Below are positions 24,213 to 37,483 of a stretch of DNA of 64,000 nucleotides, piece by piece. The notes beneath the pieces were generated by a model, which saw only the letters and a program-made list of their open reading frames with translations, had not been told where the DNA came from and made no database searches. The stretch's first letter is position 1. Each line of letters opens with the position of its first letter. A program made the translations under genes and the position numbers. Source of the DNA: Promerops cafer (Eukaryota; Chordata; Aves; Passeriformes; Nectariniidae); NCBI GenBank assembly GCA_013398275.1, contig VZSE01011607.1, positions 1-64,000 on the forward strand, written 5' to 3'.

Positions 24213-27200
24213 GTAGCCTTGTGGTAAATGACAGTTAAAAATATGTAAAAAGTAAGGATCTGATGGATGTAGATAGCATAAATGTGTAAAAATGTTGTCT
24301 CTTAACATTGCCTTCTTATAGCAAGGGAAAAATCCAGAGAGAATACACATCAGTAATCACAAGACTATCTGTTGTTAAATATACATTAAAAAGCATTTCA
24401 CACTTTCATTTCTGCTAGTAAGCATGAGATTTGCCTGAAGGTAGGACTTAAAAATTCTGCAATGTAATGTCAGGCAATCCATTCAAGCAAGTATTGATAA
24501 AAACATATTAAAATACTTATATAATGAATACATCATTTTATTGGCATCTTTCCTTTTGGGCAAATGCTGGATGTAACATTAGCACAGTAACTACAACCAA
24601 CAAGAAATATGGAAGGCCATCAAACCAGAATTATTCCAATGCTTCCTCATGCATTAAACAGTTTGAAAGTCTTACAAGACACACCACCATACTGCCTCTG
24701 ATATTTTTACATCTTGAATCTCAGGTTCAGAACCTTACCTGAAGACTTTGGACTACATACTGTTGCAAAAACCATTAACTCTTGTTTGATTATGAAGTCT
24801 GAAATACCTTTCTTCCCCCCTCCAGCCCCTTTACCCTTTGGATTAATTTTTTTATTTATTAAATTAATTAATTATTTTCAATCTTCAGACAATTGATTCT
24901 TCTCTTCCCTGACATTTCCTAGAGTACTGAAAACTATAATTTTGCAATGTCAAATACTGAAGCATGTGTTTAATTGATTAGAGTTGGTTTTATTGTTTCA
25001 GTTTGAAAATGTTCAGTTCACCTCTCTGGGTATAAAGTTAATGCTGAAGATTAATGTATGTTTCAGTACCTTCAGTACCAATACAACTACAAAATCTTTA
25101 GAAATGCTCCACACATGAACTTTTACAATCAAACCCTGAAAGACAGTGAAACCCTCAACAGCAATTAACTTGGAAAATCTTACCCAGTTGACCCAGATGG
25201 AAAGCCCCAAAACCCATCTATATGTAGAAAATTTTAAGTCTTTATTTCTGGTGATGAATGAAACACCATGATGCAGATGCTGGTTTTGGTTTGCAGTATT
25301 AGTATGGAAATGTGTTCACCTTTGAACACCCCTAAGCACAGTGGACATCTCTGATTTCTATGTCCTTACAGTTCTTGATGTAGCAGTATTTTACAGGCAG
25401 TCAGTACTAACAGAAATCATCCGACACATCAAATATCACCCCCAACAAGAAAAATAAGTGAAAAAAAACAAAACCTAAATGGGATGAGGGGTGGGAGGAA
25501 AAAACCACCAATGCCATAAAAAAAAAAAAAATTAAAGGACAGGTTCATATTTTAAAGCTTCAGTGTTATGTTTGGTTTTTTCCACCCAGATAACTTTAGC
25601 TACTCTCCCCTTGGGTAAGATCTAAAGTTTCTTGCATCTACTTCAACAACTTCTAGCCACAGCAGTTCAACGTATGGGTAGCTCCTAGACGGAACTGCAA
25701 ACATGCAGATTTGACTCAAATTTTGATCTCCAGGCCTTTGCTGTCATATCTGACCTCATCTACATCCACCCATTTCCCATCCCAAATCACAAATATTAAT
25801 TCCTTCTAACTGTAACTGTAGTTTAAAGATGGAAATAACATTGTCTAATTTACAGTGCTCACCTGTATTGAATTAGGATTCCTGTCTGCAGCCAGCTGCA
25901 GGCTGCTTTGTAATGTACTAATGCTACATTTTATGTTGTTTTTGTTTTAATTTGTAAATCAAGCTTATGTAACAGATGGATGCTTTACAAAAACCGATAT
26001 ATAAGTAATTATAAGTTAATCATAGCTAGCACAACAATAACTCATGAGAATAGTGGGTAGAGAGCCTGTAACAGACTCCCACGTGTAAGGGGAAGGCGGT
26101 GTCACACAGTCCCTCTCTGATGCCAGCACAGCCAGCTCCCTGTATACACAGAACAGGCAGGCAAGCCTCTAAATGCAGGGGTTCCCTGTGTGCTTTTAGG
26201 GAATTATTCCACATCTTAACTGAGCAAAACTGGCACTCAGCTGCATGACTTACCTCTTGATGAGACACCACCACACTTTGTTTCATTTTGTTTAAGAATT
26301 TACAATGAGGAGCACCAGACCTTCAGCAGCTGCTAAGTCCCACTGATGAGAGAAACTGGCAATCAAGGGTGTGATAGTCATGAGGTCTCGCTGTCATAGA
26401 AAAGGCAGGGAACCAGAAAGTTGCTCTTAAATAATCCTTGTCTACTCCTACTGGCTATATCAAGCTTTATCTTTTTGATTTTCAGCAAGAAGTTTTCTGG
26501 CCTTTTTCACCCAAGAAAAGTAGTGAGAAATAAGCAGAAATATTCCATAAAACCCTCACTGCTTATGGATACTGTCTAGCATATGCTTCAATATTTACAC
26601 AGTGAAAGCTTTCCATAAATCATTGTAAGCATGTATTATGCAAAAAATAGATAAAGAGTGAATAGGAATGTCATTTATTGATAAAACTTAAAATTAACAA
26701 AAAATCTAACCATTATCCCATTTGAGTTTAGCTATAACTAGCTAGGGATCTTTCTGTATATGGTAATACTTGATTAGAGGTTCAAGTCCTTTCTTACATG
26801 TAATCGATTTCTTGTTTCTTACGATCTCTCATGCTAAATTTTCTCCCCGAAGCCATTAAAGCATATCAACATTTAAATACTTCATGACAAAAGGTTCCAA
26901 TTTATATTACTTTTTTTCAGCTCACAACTGATTAAGCCAAGCCTCCAGTGACAATGTGTACAAGGAAGTCAGTGAGTACAGAGATACCACTGCATACATA
27001 CGGCTCTAAGCCAGGCAGGAAACAAGTAAGCCCAATCTGTACAGCATACACTGATGCTCTTCCTTCTTTGTGCAAACAGCCTTGCTTTGATTTTTAATTT
27101 AATCAATTTTATTTTGTTTTAATTATTTATTTATTTAGTTATTAAATTTTATTTTACTGTGTGGATCTTTTTCTCACAATTTCAGTTGCAGAAAATATTT

Positions 27201-29289
27201 TCATCTTTAAACTATATTGAACTGACGTCCAAGGATCCGAGACATAACCCATAAACTTTTCTAACTCTACCCACACACTCAAGCCTATTATTTGAATAAA
27301 CAGATCCACACACACATACAACATTAGATCTGTAAAGTAATGTCATGGTTTATCACCCTGAACCTGCCTCCTGAATTTTGCTGACCATATGTTAGGAAGC
27401 GAGGTGTGTGTCAGGATATGTTAGGGTACATCTTGTCTTAAACTTCTGGGTCAAGAAGAACACATGGTGGTATCAAGATGATTATCTTGAATGACACAAA
27501 CAGGCTACAATAGAGAATGGACACAAAGATCACTCTAATATTTAGAAGCTTAACTGGGAAGGATTGCAAAGGTGAGTCTTCATTTCCTGAAGGCCTTTAG
27601 CCTTTAAATCTTTCAATTCAGCTTTAAAACCTAACAATTTAAAAACTGACTATTTAGAAAATAAGGGCAGTCTACACAAGCATACCCTACAAACATACAA
27701 TGTAAACCTTGAACTTCTGTTATGAAATCAGTTGTTTTAAATTCTCATTTTGTGTCAGAAGCTCCCATGACTGCTATGACTGCATTACAGGCAGAAATTT
27801 TATATTTCTACACACAGAAAAACACATTTGTGTACATATATAACACTGAATTTTTGCAGTTCTATTCTATCTTACTGATTCACTCCTTAGGACACCTGAC
27901 TGGATACACAGTGAGAGATGCCTATACAAGGCTGAGATCAACAGAAAGGTTAAAAAAATAGTTAGATTGCTTCTAAAACTAGCTTTATGTTCTGGGAGAC
28001 ACTCAAGGATTATTTGAGTGATTATTTGATTATTTGGCACTACTGTGATAACTTCTGAGAACCACTCAAAGCCATACAGAAAAAAAAAAAACCAAAACAT
28101 TGCTAGGCTTCATATTTTAGTAAGTTTGCATATGCATCTAAACTGTGGGTTTTGATGCATATCAGTGAAGTTTCCTTGTCACAAAATACTGCACAGATAC
28201 ATGTTTGATTAAATAATTAAGGTAGCTCAGGGTTTATCACAAATTTTTCTTCTATAAGCTCTTCTTAAGGAGCTATGTATTTTCTAGCAGATCACAAAGA
28301 AACATTTTTGAATGCAGCTGTAACAGTCGAAAAGCAGACTAAAATATATGAATTTGTTCATAATATAATTGCACAGGATGGTTTTAATTAGGGTGTAGAC
28401 AGAAAAAAAATCAACATTTGGTTCTAATACAGAAAAGCCTTCATAATTTCCATGATTTAGGGTTTGTTGTTTTTTGTTTGGCTGAATTTCCCAGAAGCAT
28501 CTCTTTGCTTCACAATTAAATTTCAAGCTGTTACACTCTGGGTAGTCCTACTGCTTCTGGGGTAAGAGTTACCAAAGCTGTGCAGCAGCACACCAACTCA
28601 CATTAGTACAGATGGGACAATGTGCAACATCTCTAACTCATTTTGGCTAACTCCCACTGATCTCAGTAGGACCAAAGCAAGCCCTCTATCTAGTTTTCCA
28701 CAGAAATATACACTCACACATGCAATCAGATACTCATTTTCCTGATAGAGTTTCTACCATGCTGAATCTCACTCACCTTTGCTCCTGTAAACATGAAGAA
28801 AAACGTGCATACTTGCTGACGGTGATTTTACATGTGCAACTAATATGAGATTTAACACACTAAGGCTGCAAAGAGGCATGGTTGAAATTTTTTCCCCTCA
28901 GCTGTCACTTCTCATCCACCTCCCACCAGCCTCCCTTCACCAACGGAAACCATATGAAAAAAATGCATGTTTAAGTGTCAGCAGTCCTTTCCTTGAGTTA
29001 TACTGCTGCAGCAGGAACAAGCAGTGCAGCACTGAGTTCTCAGTCAATAATGGAAATCTTTATCTTTTGACTTCACTGCAGCCTCCATTCTGCTAGAACT
29101 GACAGATATTCTTCCCTTCTGGCACCCCCTTTCTCTCACCACTTGTTTGCCTTGCCCCAAAGACACATGAGGATACCTGCATGCTACCGGAGAAGAGAAG
29201 GTGGCTGTCTCTCCCCAAAGTATCACTGAGAATGAAGCTGGCAGCATGTGTTCAAATTAAGAGTAGCATGAAGGAGACTTTGGTACTTA

Positions 29290-29353
29290 CATGCACACAC
29301 ACACACATGTATATATATATACATACATATATATATGTATATACACACACACT
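29290..29353. repeat. (CA)n-(TA)n compound microsatellite
   Basis: ACACAC units, then GTATATATA and ACATATATA units, then ACACAC again. It includes a perfect 18-base palindrome of the form ATACATATATATATGTAT. Alternating purine-pyrimidine sequence of this kind can form cruciforms or Z-DNA. Confidence 0.92.
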
Positions 29354-30671
29354 TACATGCTTACTTTGCTGCAGGTTTGTAAACAGTACTTGCCCTGGTT
29401 CCTCTTTCTTTGCCACATCTCTTTATGCATTCAGCATCAAAAAGCTTTGTGTCTTGACCAAAAGGACCCCCAAAGACCTTTGCAAACTTTATGAACTGGT
29501 ATTGTAGACACTGGGGCAAATCTGGCTGCACTTTAGATCAAGAATAATTGCACCATAAACCTGGAGTAATTCCACGGACCACGCTGGAAAGTAATTTTGA
29601 CCTAACTTAGCCCAGAAACATAATGTGGAGCCAAATCTGTGTGAATATATATTGGGGGCGTACCACCATGGTGGAGCACAGCAGCTGTGTAACGACGCAC
29701 AGGAGCACTGCTCGATGGTTTTGGAGTGAAAGTGAGGAACACCATGTCCTGCTGAAACTGCAGATGAAACATAAGGCAGTGGAATGCAATAACCACAGCG
29801 GAAACCTGGCCAGGACACCGCCGTTAACCACCCACACTCTCGCTTAATGGCCTTCAGGGTCTTTATTGACCAAAAGTATGCAGGTCTTCTGTTTCATATC
29901 TTATCCCAAAGATGCATGCCAGGAGTGCAGACCCCTCCCTGCACAAGCAACCTGCTGTGGTGCTGGTTCTGGACTAAGCTGCATGGAGTGGTATGAAAAC
30001 ACTAGATCCTGAACACATGGCTCCTTTTGGGGACTGAACTTCCTCATAGTGTACCCCAGTCCCAGGATGCATTTTCATTTTTTGGGTTCATCAACCTTAA
30101 AATTCCCTTAAAAGCATTGTCCTGAAAGAGGATGAGACTGTCATTTGCCAACTATAAAGCAGCCATGTGGATCGGGGGTAATGTTTCTTACTGATTTCAG
30201 AAAAGAAACAGTAATTTGAACTCTTTCCCCTCTTCATGGATGTGTATTCACCTCTGCAACTCCAGAAACTATTAGGATGCAAGGGCACTAGTTTTAAATG
30301 TTTTGTCTGGTTTTTTAAACATATTGTTTGACTTTTGATAAAATATTCTCTTTGTTATGGATGATTATGGAACAGATAATATGTATATATGCATAATTCA
30401 CAAGACAGTGACTATTATTTTCTTGAGTAACACTATACACAGTATTTTTGTTTTTAAAATTGTAATAGATCACTGTGGAGTTACAGTGTATTTAATCACA
30501 ACAGCTTGAGCTTTATTTAATCATAGCAACTACATCAAGTCTCTTTATATTTGGGTGCCAGACAAGTTTTTTTTCACAGCAGATGTCTGTCCATACTTAG
30601 AGGAAAAAAATCTAAGCACAACCAGAGTCTGATACCTTTCTTGCACTTACTAGTTTTCACAGTGGTAAAAC

Positions 30672-31159
30672 TGCTGTGGTTTAACCCCAGCTGGCCCACA
30701 GCACCACACAGCTGCTCACTCACTATTCCCTCTGTGAGTGAATAAAATAAAATATACTAATATTACTGGAAATGAAAAGGAGAGAGGAATAAAACCCAAG
30801 AGAAAGAGGTGATGCCCAATACAATTTCTCACTGCCTGCTGACTGATACCCAGACTGTCCCCAAGCAGTGACTGGTCTCTCCCAGTCAACTCCCCCCAGT
30901 TTATATATTGAGCATGATGTTCAAGGGTATGGCATATACATGCCATCCATCCTGGCCATGGTCTCTTCTCTCAGCTTCTTGTGCACCTGACTGCTGGTAG
31001 CACATCAGACACTGAGAAAGTTTTTGGTTTAGGGTAAGCACTACTTAGCAACAGCTAGAAATCACTGTTATTCAAAGGATTCTAATACTAAATCCGAAAA
31101 ATAGCACTGCACCAGCTACTAAGAAGATAGTTAACTCTATCCCAGCCAAAGCTAGAACA
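30672..31159 (-). mobile_element. Avian endogenous retrovirus solo LTR
   Basis: On the minus strand the element starts TGTTCTAGCTTTGGCTGGG with GATAGAGTTAAC soon after, and ends GGGGTTAAACCACAGCA. These match the start and end of an LTR abundant in bird genomes (consensus recalled: TGTCCTGGTTTC at the start, TTAAACCAC near the end). Internal landmarks agree: TTGCTAAGTAGTG, CACAAGAAGCTG, and a TATA box TATATAAA at 30900-30907 before CTGGGGGGAG. It is about 488 bases with TG...CA ends. No internal retroviral genes lie on either side, so it is a solo LTR. I could not find an intact target-site duplication (flanks AAAAC and AAGTA differ). The consensus ATTAAA-type polyadenylation signal is not visible. 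The exact family name is not certain. It lies in the same orientation as BNC2. Confidence 0.85.
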
Positions 31160-34100
31160 AAGTACTATGATGTCAACAAAATTTGCTTTGATTTACAACC
31201 ATCATGTTGGTGAAAAGTGTTAAAAGGCAAAAGGTGCCACTATTTGATGACAGAAGAACTCCTTTTAGCATAGATACAAATTGACACTTTAAGGTTTAAG
31301 GAGATCCAAAGCAATCTTTTAGCAGTTCTCCTTATCTCATTTATTTCGAAGTACTAGGGACACTTCCCAAGTATTTTTTTCCTTCTCACCCCAAGAACTG
31401 GAAAAATTTTCAAATGCCAACATTTATGGCCTTTACCATCTGTTCTGGTTGAGACGTCCAAAAGACTTTTGGAAATGAGAAATTAATGTGAGGTGAACAT
31501 ATACTTTATAATATCTGCTCACAAAAATATTTTTAATGCACGCTAAAGGGGAAGCATTTGTTCTCAACATTCCTGAAATGGCAGAATATCCAGACTTTAT
31601 TGAAATAATTCATTCAAATTTCTTAAACGGCTTTGAAATCCATAACCTTGGACCCAAAGTACAGAGGATATTCTGATGCCTTTGCTTCTCTACAACCTAG
31701 TAGAGTGGAAAATTCATTGAAGTATCTGAAGAAGCTTTGCCACTAATTTGTGGCAAGTAACAGTGTGTTTGTCCTTAGGCCAACATGGCTACTAGAGGTA
31801 ATTAAATCACCAAGCACATGGTGTATGAGTGTAAAATTTAGAGTGCATGAGGTGCCACAGGCACTTTTCAGATGGCATGTAAACAGAGACATGAACACAG
31901 TAAGCCACTGAAATAATTTCAGCTACATAATAACTTTAGAACACAATTTTGCACGTAAATGGGTTGGAAATAACCATCATGCATGTAGCAATAGCACACA
32001 TAATAATGATTGATTTTAATTGTCACTTTCAACAATTTTTGCATATATATTTGCCCATTTTGGTATAGTACATAAAAAAACTTGCCTTGATACTATCAGT
32101 CGCCAAAAATCACTTGTGTTTGTACTTTTTGGTGTTAGTGCTGCAAAACTCACTGCGAAGTAAAGTTATAATTCCTCTGGTTTTCTGTGCCCTGGCAGTC
32201 TTTCAGTAAGTGTAGTAAGCACTTTCTGAGTCACAGTTTCACTAATACTGAAAGAATGACACATGATTTTTATGAGAAACAGGAAATATCCACAAAGATC
32301 ACTCATAAGGTACTGTATTTGCAATATACACAGCCACAAGGGACACCCAGCCTCTCTTCAGCCAAGACTTTTCCCAATGCACTACGCGATAGTATAAACA
32401 AATTGTGTCTGATATCTTTGCTCTACTAACACCAAATGCAGGGCAAGACATCTAACCAGTCAAATTATCAGATGGTCCTTCCCTCACTTTAAATCGAAAC
32501 TGACTAAAGCCATAATCCTAACTGGAAAACATAACCAACAAAAGCTGAGTCTTTCTGAGCTTGTCAGTAAAACTTCCACCTAAGTCAGTAAGAAATTTTT
32601 CTAACCAGGAGCATTGTAGGGAATTGAGATGTCCAAGGCCATAAACACTGGAATGAAAGTGCCAATGAGTTATACTCATAAACTGGATTTCATTACATGC
32701 TTGGTTTTCTGACTGAACCCAAATTGTGTCTCAATAAGGGGATTCAGCTGTACTATATAGAGGATATATGAATGGCAGCAGAATCAGGAGATTGATTTCC
32801 ATCTTTACTATTCATTAGGGGACTATGCATTATTACTGGCAATATATACTACAAGATCTTAATGAGGCTTTTTTTCTTTTATTGCTTACCGAAAAAATTT
32901 ACACCAATAAAACACAGGTGTGTCATAGGTGACACAGTGATGCAGAAGGGAGACAGCAGGGTGCAGAATTGACACCAAAAAGGCAAAGGTCACTGGAATA
33001 TGAAAGGGCATGAAGCGAGCTATCAGTTTGAACCTATTAGAGGCAGTGAAATGCAAGAGAAAGTGTGGAAATTATATTACAGTGTACAAAGTAATAATAA
33101 CTGTGCCTTCATGTCTTAATACCCTCTTGTCCCAGCAGTCCTGACTTTCTAGGCAGCCCACTTCTCCACATTAACAGTAGTCATTTGGAGAGCAGCAAAC
33201 GTGCCATTAGAAGCACTTTTACAAGTGTATATTCATCCACCAATTAGCTTAATGTGGCTGCTTTCTGCATATTTTCTATCCAGGCTTGCACAAATCTTAT
33301 TAATATTTCCCCCTAGCGCTTTGACAGATTACCTTGTCATTATGCATCCTGGAGCCTTTTAAACAATATGGGTAAACTACTGTTTGCGAGGTTAATGACA
33401 ATTATCCCCTAATTACTGCATAAGTCACTCAGTCCACTTTATCTCATAGGCAGGGTTCTGCTCTGTGTATCTGCCATTGTGTCACTGTAAATGAATCTTG
33501 TATAGCTATGTTTATCTGTCGTTGCCTTGTAAATTACACTGACAGAAGAATGAACAAATTACTGTGTATCATCACTTAAATACAGCTTCTGATAAAAAAA
33601 TGTCCCACAAGCACAGCACTTGAATTTTACCCTGATCACAATTAGTAAACACATATTGAATGTTTTGGGAGATATGTTTAGACATGGATGGGGAACACTG
33701 TGGTGGAAGAAGGTTCTGAAGTGCAAAGTCTAAGGGCACTAAAACAGAAGAACTATAGAAATCTACACTAGTAGTAATTTGATGATTACCTCCTGAGAAC
33801 TCTTCTGTTAATTTAACAGTTGATAGATGAGCCAGTGATATTTTCCAAATAATCTCATATGCAGGGCTGTGCTGAATTCCACAATTTTTATTTCTATTGT
33901 TTCTGACCACAGCCACACAGGATACTTTTTAAGCTGCAAAATCCAAATAAATTTAGAAGAGAAGTAGCATTCATAAAACCACAAGAAATGCTAATTTAAT
34001 GTATGCATTTCAGAACAATATCTGCATCAGGAGAGGAATGGAGAATTGGCAAATACCAACTTCCTTGTATATTCCATTTGTCTGAGGCAACTTCAGTGTC

Positions 34101-36309
34101 AGAGTTAAGATACTCTACTGGTAGGACATCACTGTGACAGGTATGTCCTGCTTTGAGGAAGAAGGTTGAACTTGCTATTGTGCTTGATCCCTTCTTTCAT
34201 CAAAGATATCTTAATATCTTCAGCCAGAAGTGCCTACATATTCAGTGCTCAGAGACAAAATTAGCCTACGGTAAGGGACATTAAAACAACAGCTACTTTA
34301 AAAATAATGCCTCTTCCTATACTGGTCTTGGGCAGGTACCTGATTCACAGTCGTAGGAACCACAGCCCTTTGCAAACAGTACAACAAAGACAGTGCAGTT
34401 CCACTCTGTCTTGGGACAGTCCCTTCTTGAGATGGAGAAAGCCTTTTAGTACTGGCTTGTAATGCCAGCAAACATGGTAATTGCACAGTGTTAGTAATGA
34501 GGTTACACACAATACATTTTATCATATTTGGGGATACACTTTATGCACAAATACAGTACATTCACAAGTATCATAATGCTACAGTTACATATTTAAAGTT
34601 TATATTATTTTGCCTTATATTTTGTACATCTCCTCATTTAGTAAATTTTCTCATTCTATACATGTGCTAAAATATGCCCAGCACCAGCTTCTGACCCACA
34701 AAAAAATCTGAAGGAAGACAACATGCAAATTGGAGCAGAATTATGATTCCTGAATGGTAGCAATATAAGATAGTTTAAGCCACTGTAAAAGAAAAAGAAA
34801 ATGTCAGAACTCTCCAAAATATGGTGATTATTTACTGCAATTCAGGAGGTTATACCAACACCGAAAACCCTTTTATCAATGTAAAGTGTAAATTGCTTTT
34901 GTTGGATTACGATAGTGTCACATCTAGAAAGAATGGGCAGACTGAAATGTAGCAAAATTACTGATATTATGGAAAATCACAGTGGTTTGAATGGAACACA
35001 GATGAGGGCGGCACCTTTGACCATGCTCTCAACATAACTTGGAAGAAAAAGCTGTAGTGAAACTGTAAGAAAGTGTAACAGCCATCACTGCCAGGGACAA
35101 CTGAAAAGACTGATCGATTTTGAGTAAGCACTACCTCAAGGGTTTTGGTCCCACTAGGATTGATCTTTGTGTCTGTCCTGTGCTCAGTCAATGCAACTTT
35201 CAGCAGGGTATCCACTGCAAAAATAAATGGAAGTGCCATAGTAACCCTCCACCCTCCCTCTAAGTATATTATTTTCTCTCTATGCTGAAGGAAAAAAACT
35301 GAAACAATAATGTAGTAGATGTTAAAGTGCAACAAATGGTTTAAAAACTTAAGGACACAGAATGCTGTTATTTTCATGTACAATCTTATTTGGGGGAAAA
35401 AAAAATATTTCTAGATTATTTCTATTTCTCTTTGAATTTTAAGCCATTTTGGCCTCTGACCTTTGCCAATAGCAGAGAAACTCTCAAAAGTATTACTGAA
35501 AACCAAAAAGATTATATCAGTTGGCTTCTCTTGATCATCTAGGTGGCTTACCTTGTCATAAAATGAAATTAGTGACACATATTGACAGAATGGATTGAAT
35601 GTAATAATAAGCAAGAGAATGCTAAATGTTGGAGATGAACAAGCACCATTTGCTGGCCTAACCCTGTATTCATGTAAAACTTCTTTTTTAAAAATACAAT
35701 GGAAATTCTGATTGAATAAATTCTTCCAACCTGAGCCATGATGAGGCCAGTGCCACCCCTCTCATTCTTCCATTCAAAGGGCCTGAAGTATGATGGACAT
35801 GAGCATAGAAGGGACCTTGGCTCTTGCGTAAAAAATCCTTTTTTTTTTTTTTAGTGAGTTTGCAGCTTCAGATTTACTATTTGAACTAAATGTGCAAATG
35901 ACCAAAATGCTTGGAAATTCAAACTGAGCAATCAAACCATACCTAGTCGTAGGGTTTAAAAAAGGATCTAAAACATCAAACTGAAATCTCACAACCTATA
36001 TCACATAAAAAGAAAACCAGTATTTTTTCATTTTTATTGCCTTGTCATAGAGTAATCTCAGAGAAAGAGGTGGAGGCAGGTATCCTCAAGGAAACTGAAG
36101 CTTAATTGCTAGACTCACCAGCCATTTCTTGTGTATTCAGGACAAATCCTGGTCTTTCCATAGCTCAGATCCTTATTTTTGAAATGGACATAGACAACAT
36201 TTCCCCTTACTTTATGATTGTAAAGAAAACATGCTGCTGACTTTGAAAGGCTGAAGTCATTGGAGCACTACTCTATGACTCTTTAAGTAATATAGAATTT
36301 TGTCCTTTC

Positions 36310-37483
36310 TGACCAGCCTGATCTCCTTTTATATCAGGTGACCTAACCAGTGGATGAGGGGAAGGCTGTGGATGCTGTTTGCCTGTACTTCAGCAAAGCC
36401 TTTGACACCATCTCCACAGCACTTTCCTGTAAAAGTGGCAGCCCACGGCTTGGACAGGAGCACCCTTCACTGGGTTAAGAACTGGCTGGGTGCCAGGCCC
36501 AGAGAGTGGTGAATGGTGCTGCATCCAGCTGGTGGCTGCTCACTAGTGGTGTCCCCCAGGGACCAGTGCTGGGCCCAGTCCTGTTAAATATCTTCATTAT
36601 GATCTGGATGGGGAGATTGAGTGTGCCCTCAGTGTGTCCTCAGGGTGGAGTGTTGACCTGCAGGAGGGCAGGGAGACTCTGTAGAGGGATGTGGACAGGC
36701 TGGATTGATGAGCTGAAGCCAACAGCATGAGGTTCAACAAGGCCAAGTGTCAGGCTCTACACTTTGGGCACAACAACCGCAAGCAATGCCACAGGCTGGG
36801 GGCAGAGTGGCTGAAAAGTGGCCCAGCAGAAAAGGACCTGGGGGTGCTGGTGACAGTGACTGAACATGAACCAGGCGTGCCCAAGTGGCCAAGGTGGCCA
36901 ATGGCATCCTGGCCTGTGTTGGCAATAGTGTGGCCAGTGAGATTAGGAAAGGGATTGTCTCCCTGTCCTTTGTGCTGGGGAGGCCACACCTTGAATCCTG
37001 TGCTCAGTTTTGGGCCCTTCACAACAGGAAAGACACTGAAGTGCTGGAGCGTGTCCAGAGAAGGTCAACAGAGTTGGTGAAGGGTGTGGTCTCCCCCAGT
37101 ATGAAAAGTGCCTGAGGAACTGGGGTTGTTTAGCCTGGAGAGGAGAAGGCTCAGGGGTGACCTTATCACTATCTACAGCTGCCTGGAAGGTTGTAGCCAG
37201 GTGGGGTTCTGTCTCTTCTCCCAGACAACCATTGACAGGGCAAAAGGTCACAACCTCAAGCTGCACCAGGTAAGGTTCAGGTAGACAACAGGAGAAACTT
37301 CTTCACTGGAAGAGGGGTCAGGCCAAGAAAGTGGTAGAGTCACCATCCCTGGAAGGATTCAGGATATAACTGGATCTGACATTTGGTGTCATGTTAACAA
37401 GGTGGTGGTGATCAGTCAAAGGCTGGACTTGATGATCTCAGAGGTTTTTTCCAACCTAGTTGATTCTGTGATTTTATGATTCA
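36310..37483 (+). mobile_element. CR1 LINE, 5'-truncated and degraded
   Basis: A 3' part of a CR1 retrotransposon. It begins near GACCAGCCTGATCTCC, with DLVSFY/VDEGKAVDAV-like coding traces and the FSKAFDT reverse-transcriptase block. It then has the block SGVPQGPVLGPVLLN (about 36546-36590), an AEKDLGVLV block (about 36826-36860) and the 3' UTR. It ends in the CR1 tail TTGATTCTGTGATTTTATGA. The frame is broken into several overlapping pieces. The stretch that should code for the catalytic FADD-type box is missing: GATTGAGTGTGCCCTCAG runs almost straight into GGTGGAGTGTTGACCTG. The element is dead and is inserted antisense to BNC2. Confidence 0.93.

Noticed and set aside
36506..37266. Several open frames of 60-117 codons on both strands
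   Set aside because: They are fragments and shadows of the degraded CR1 element, not separate genes.
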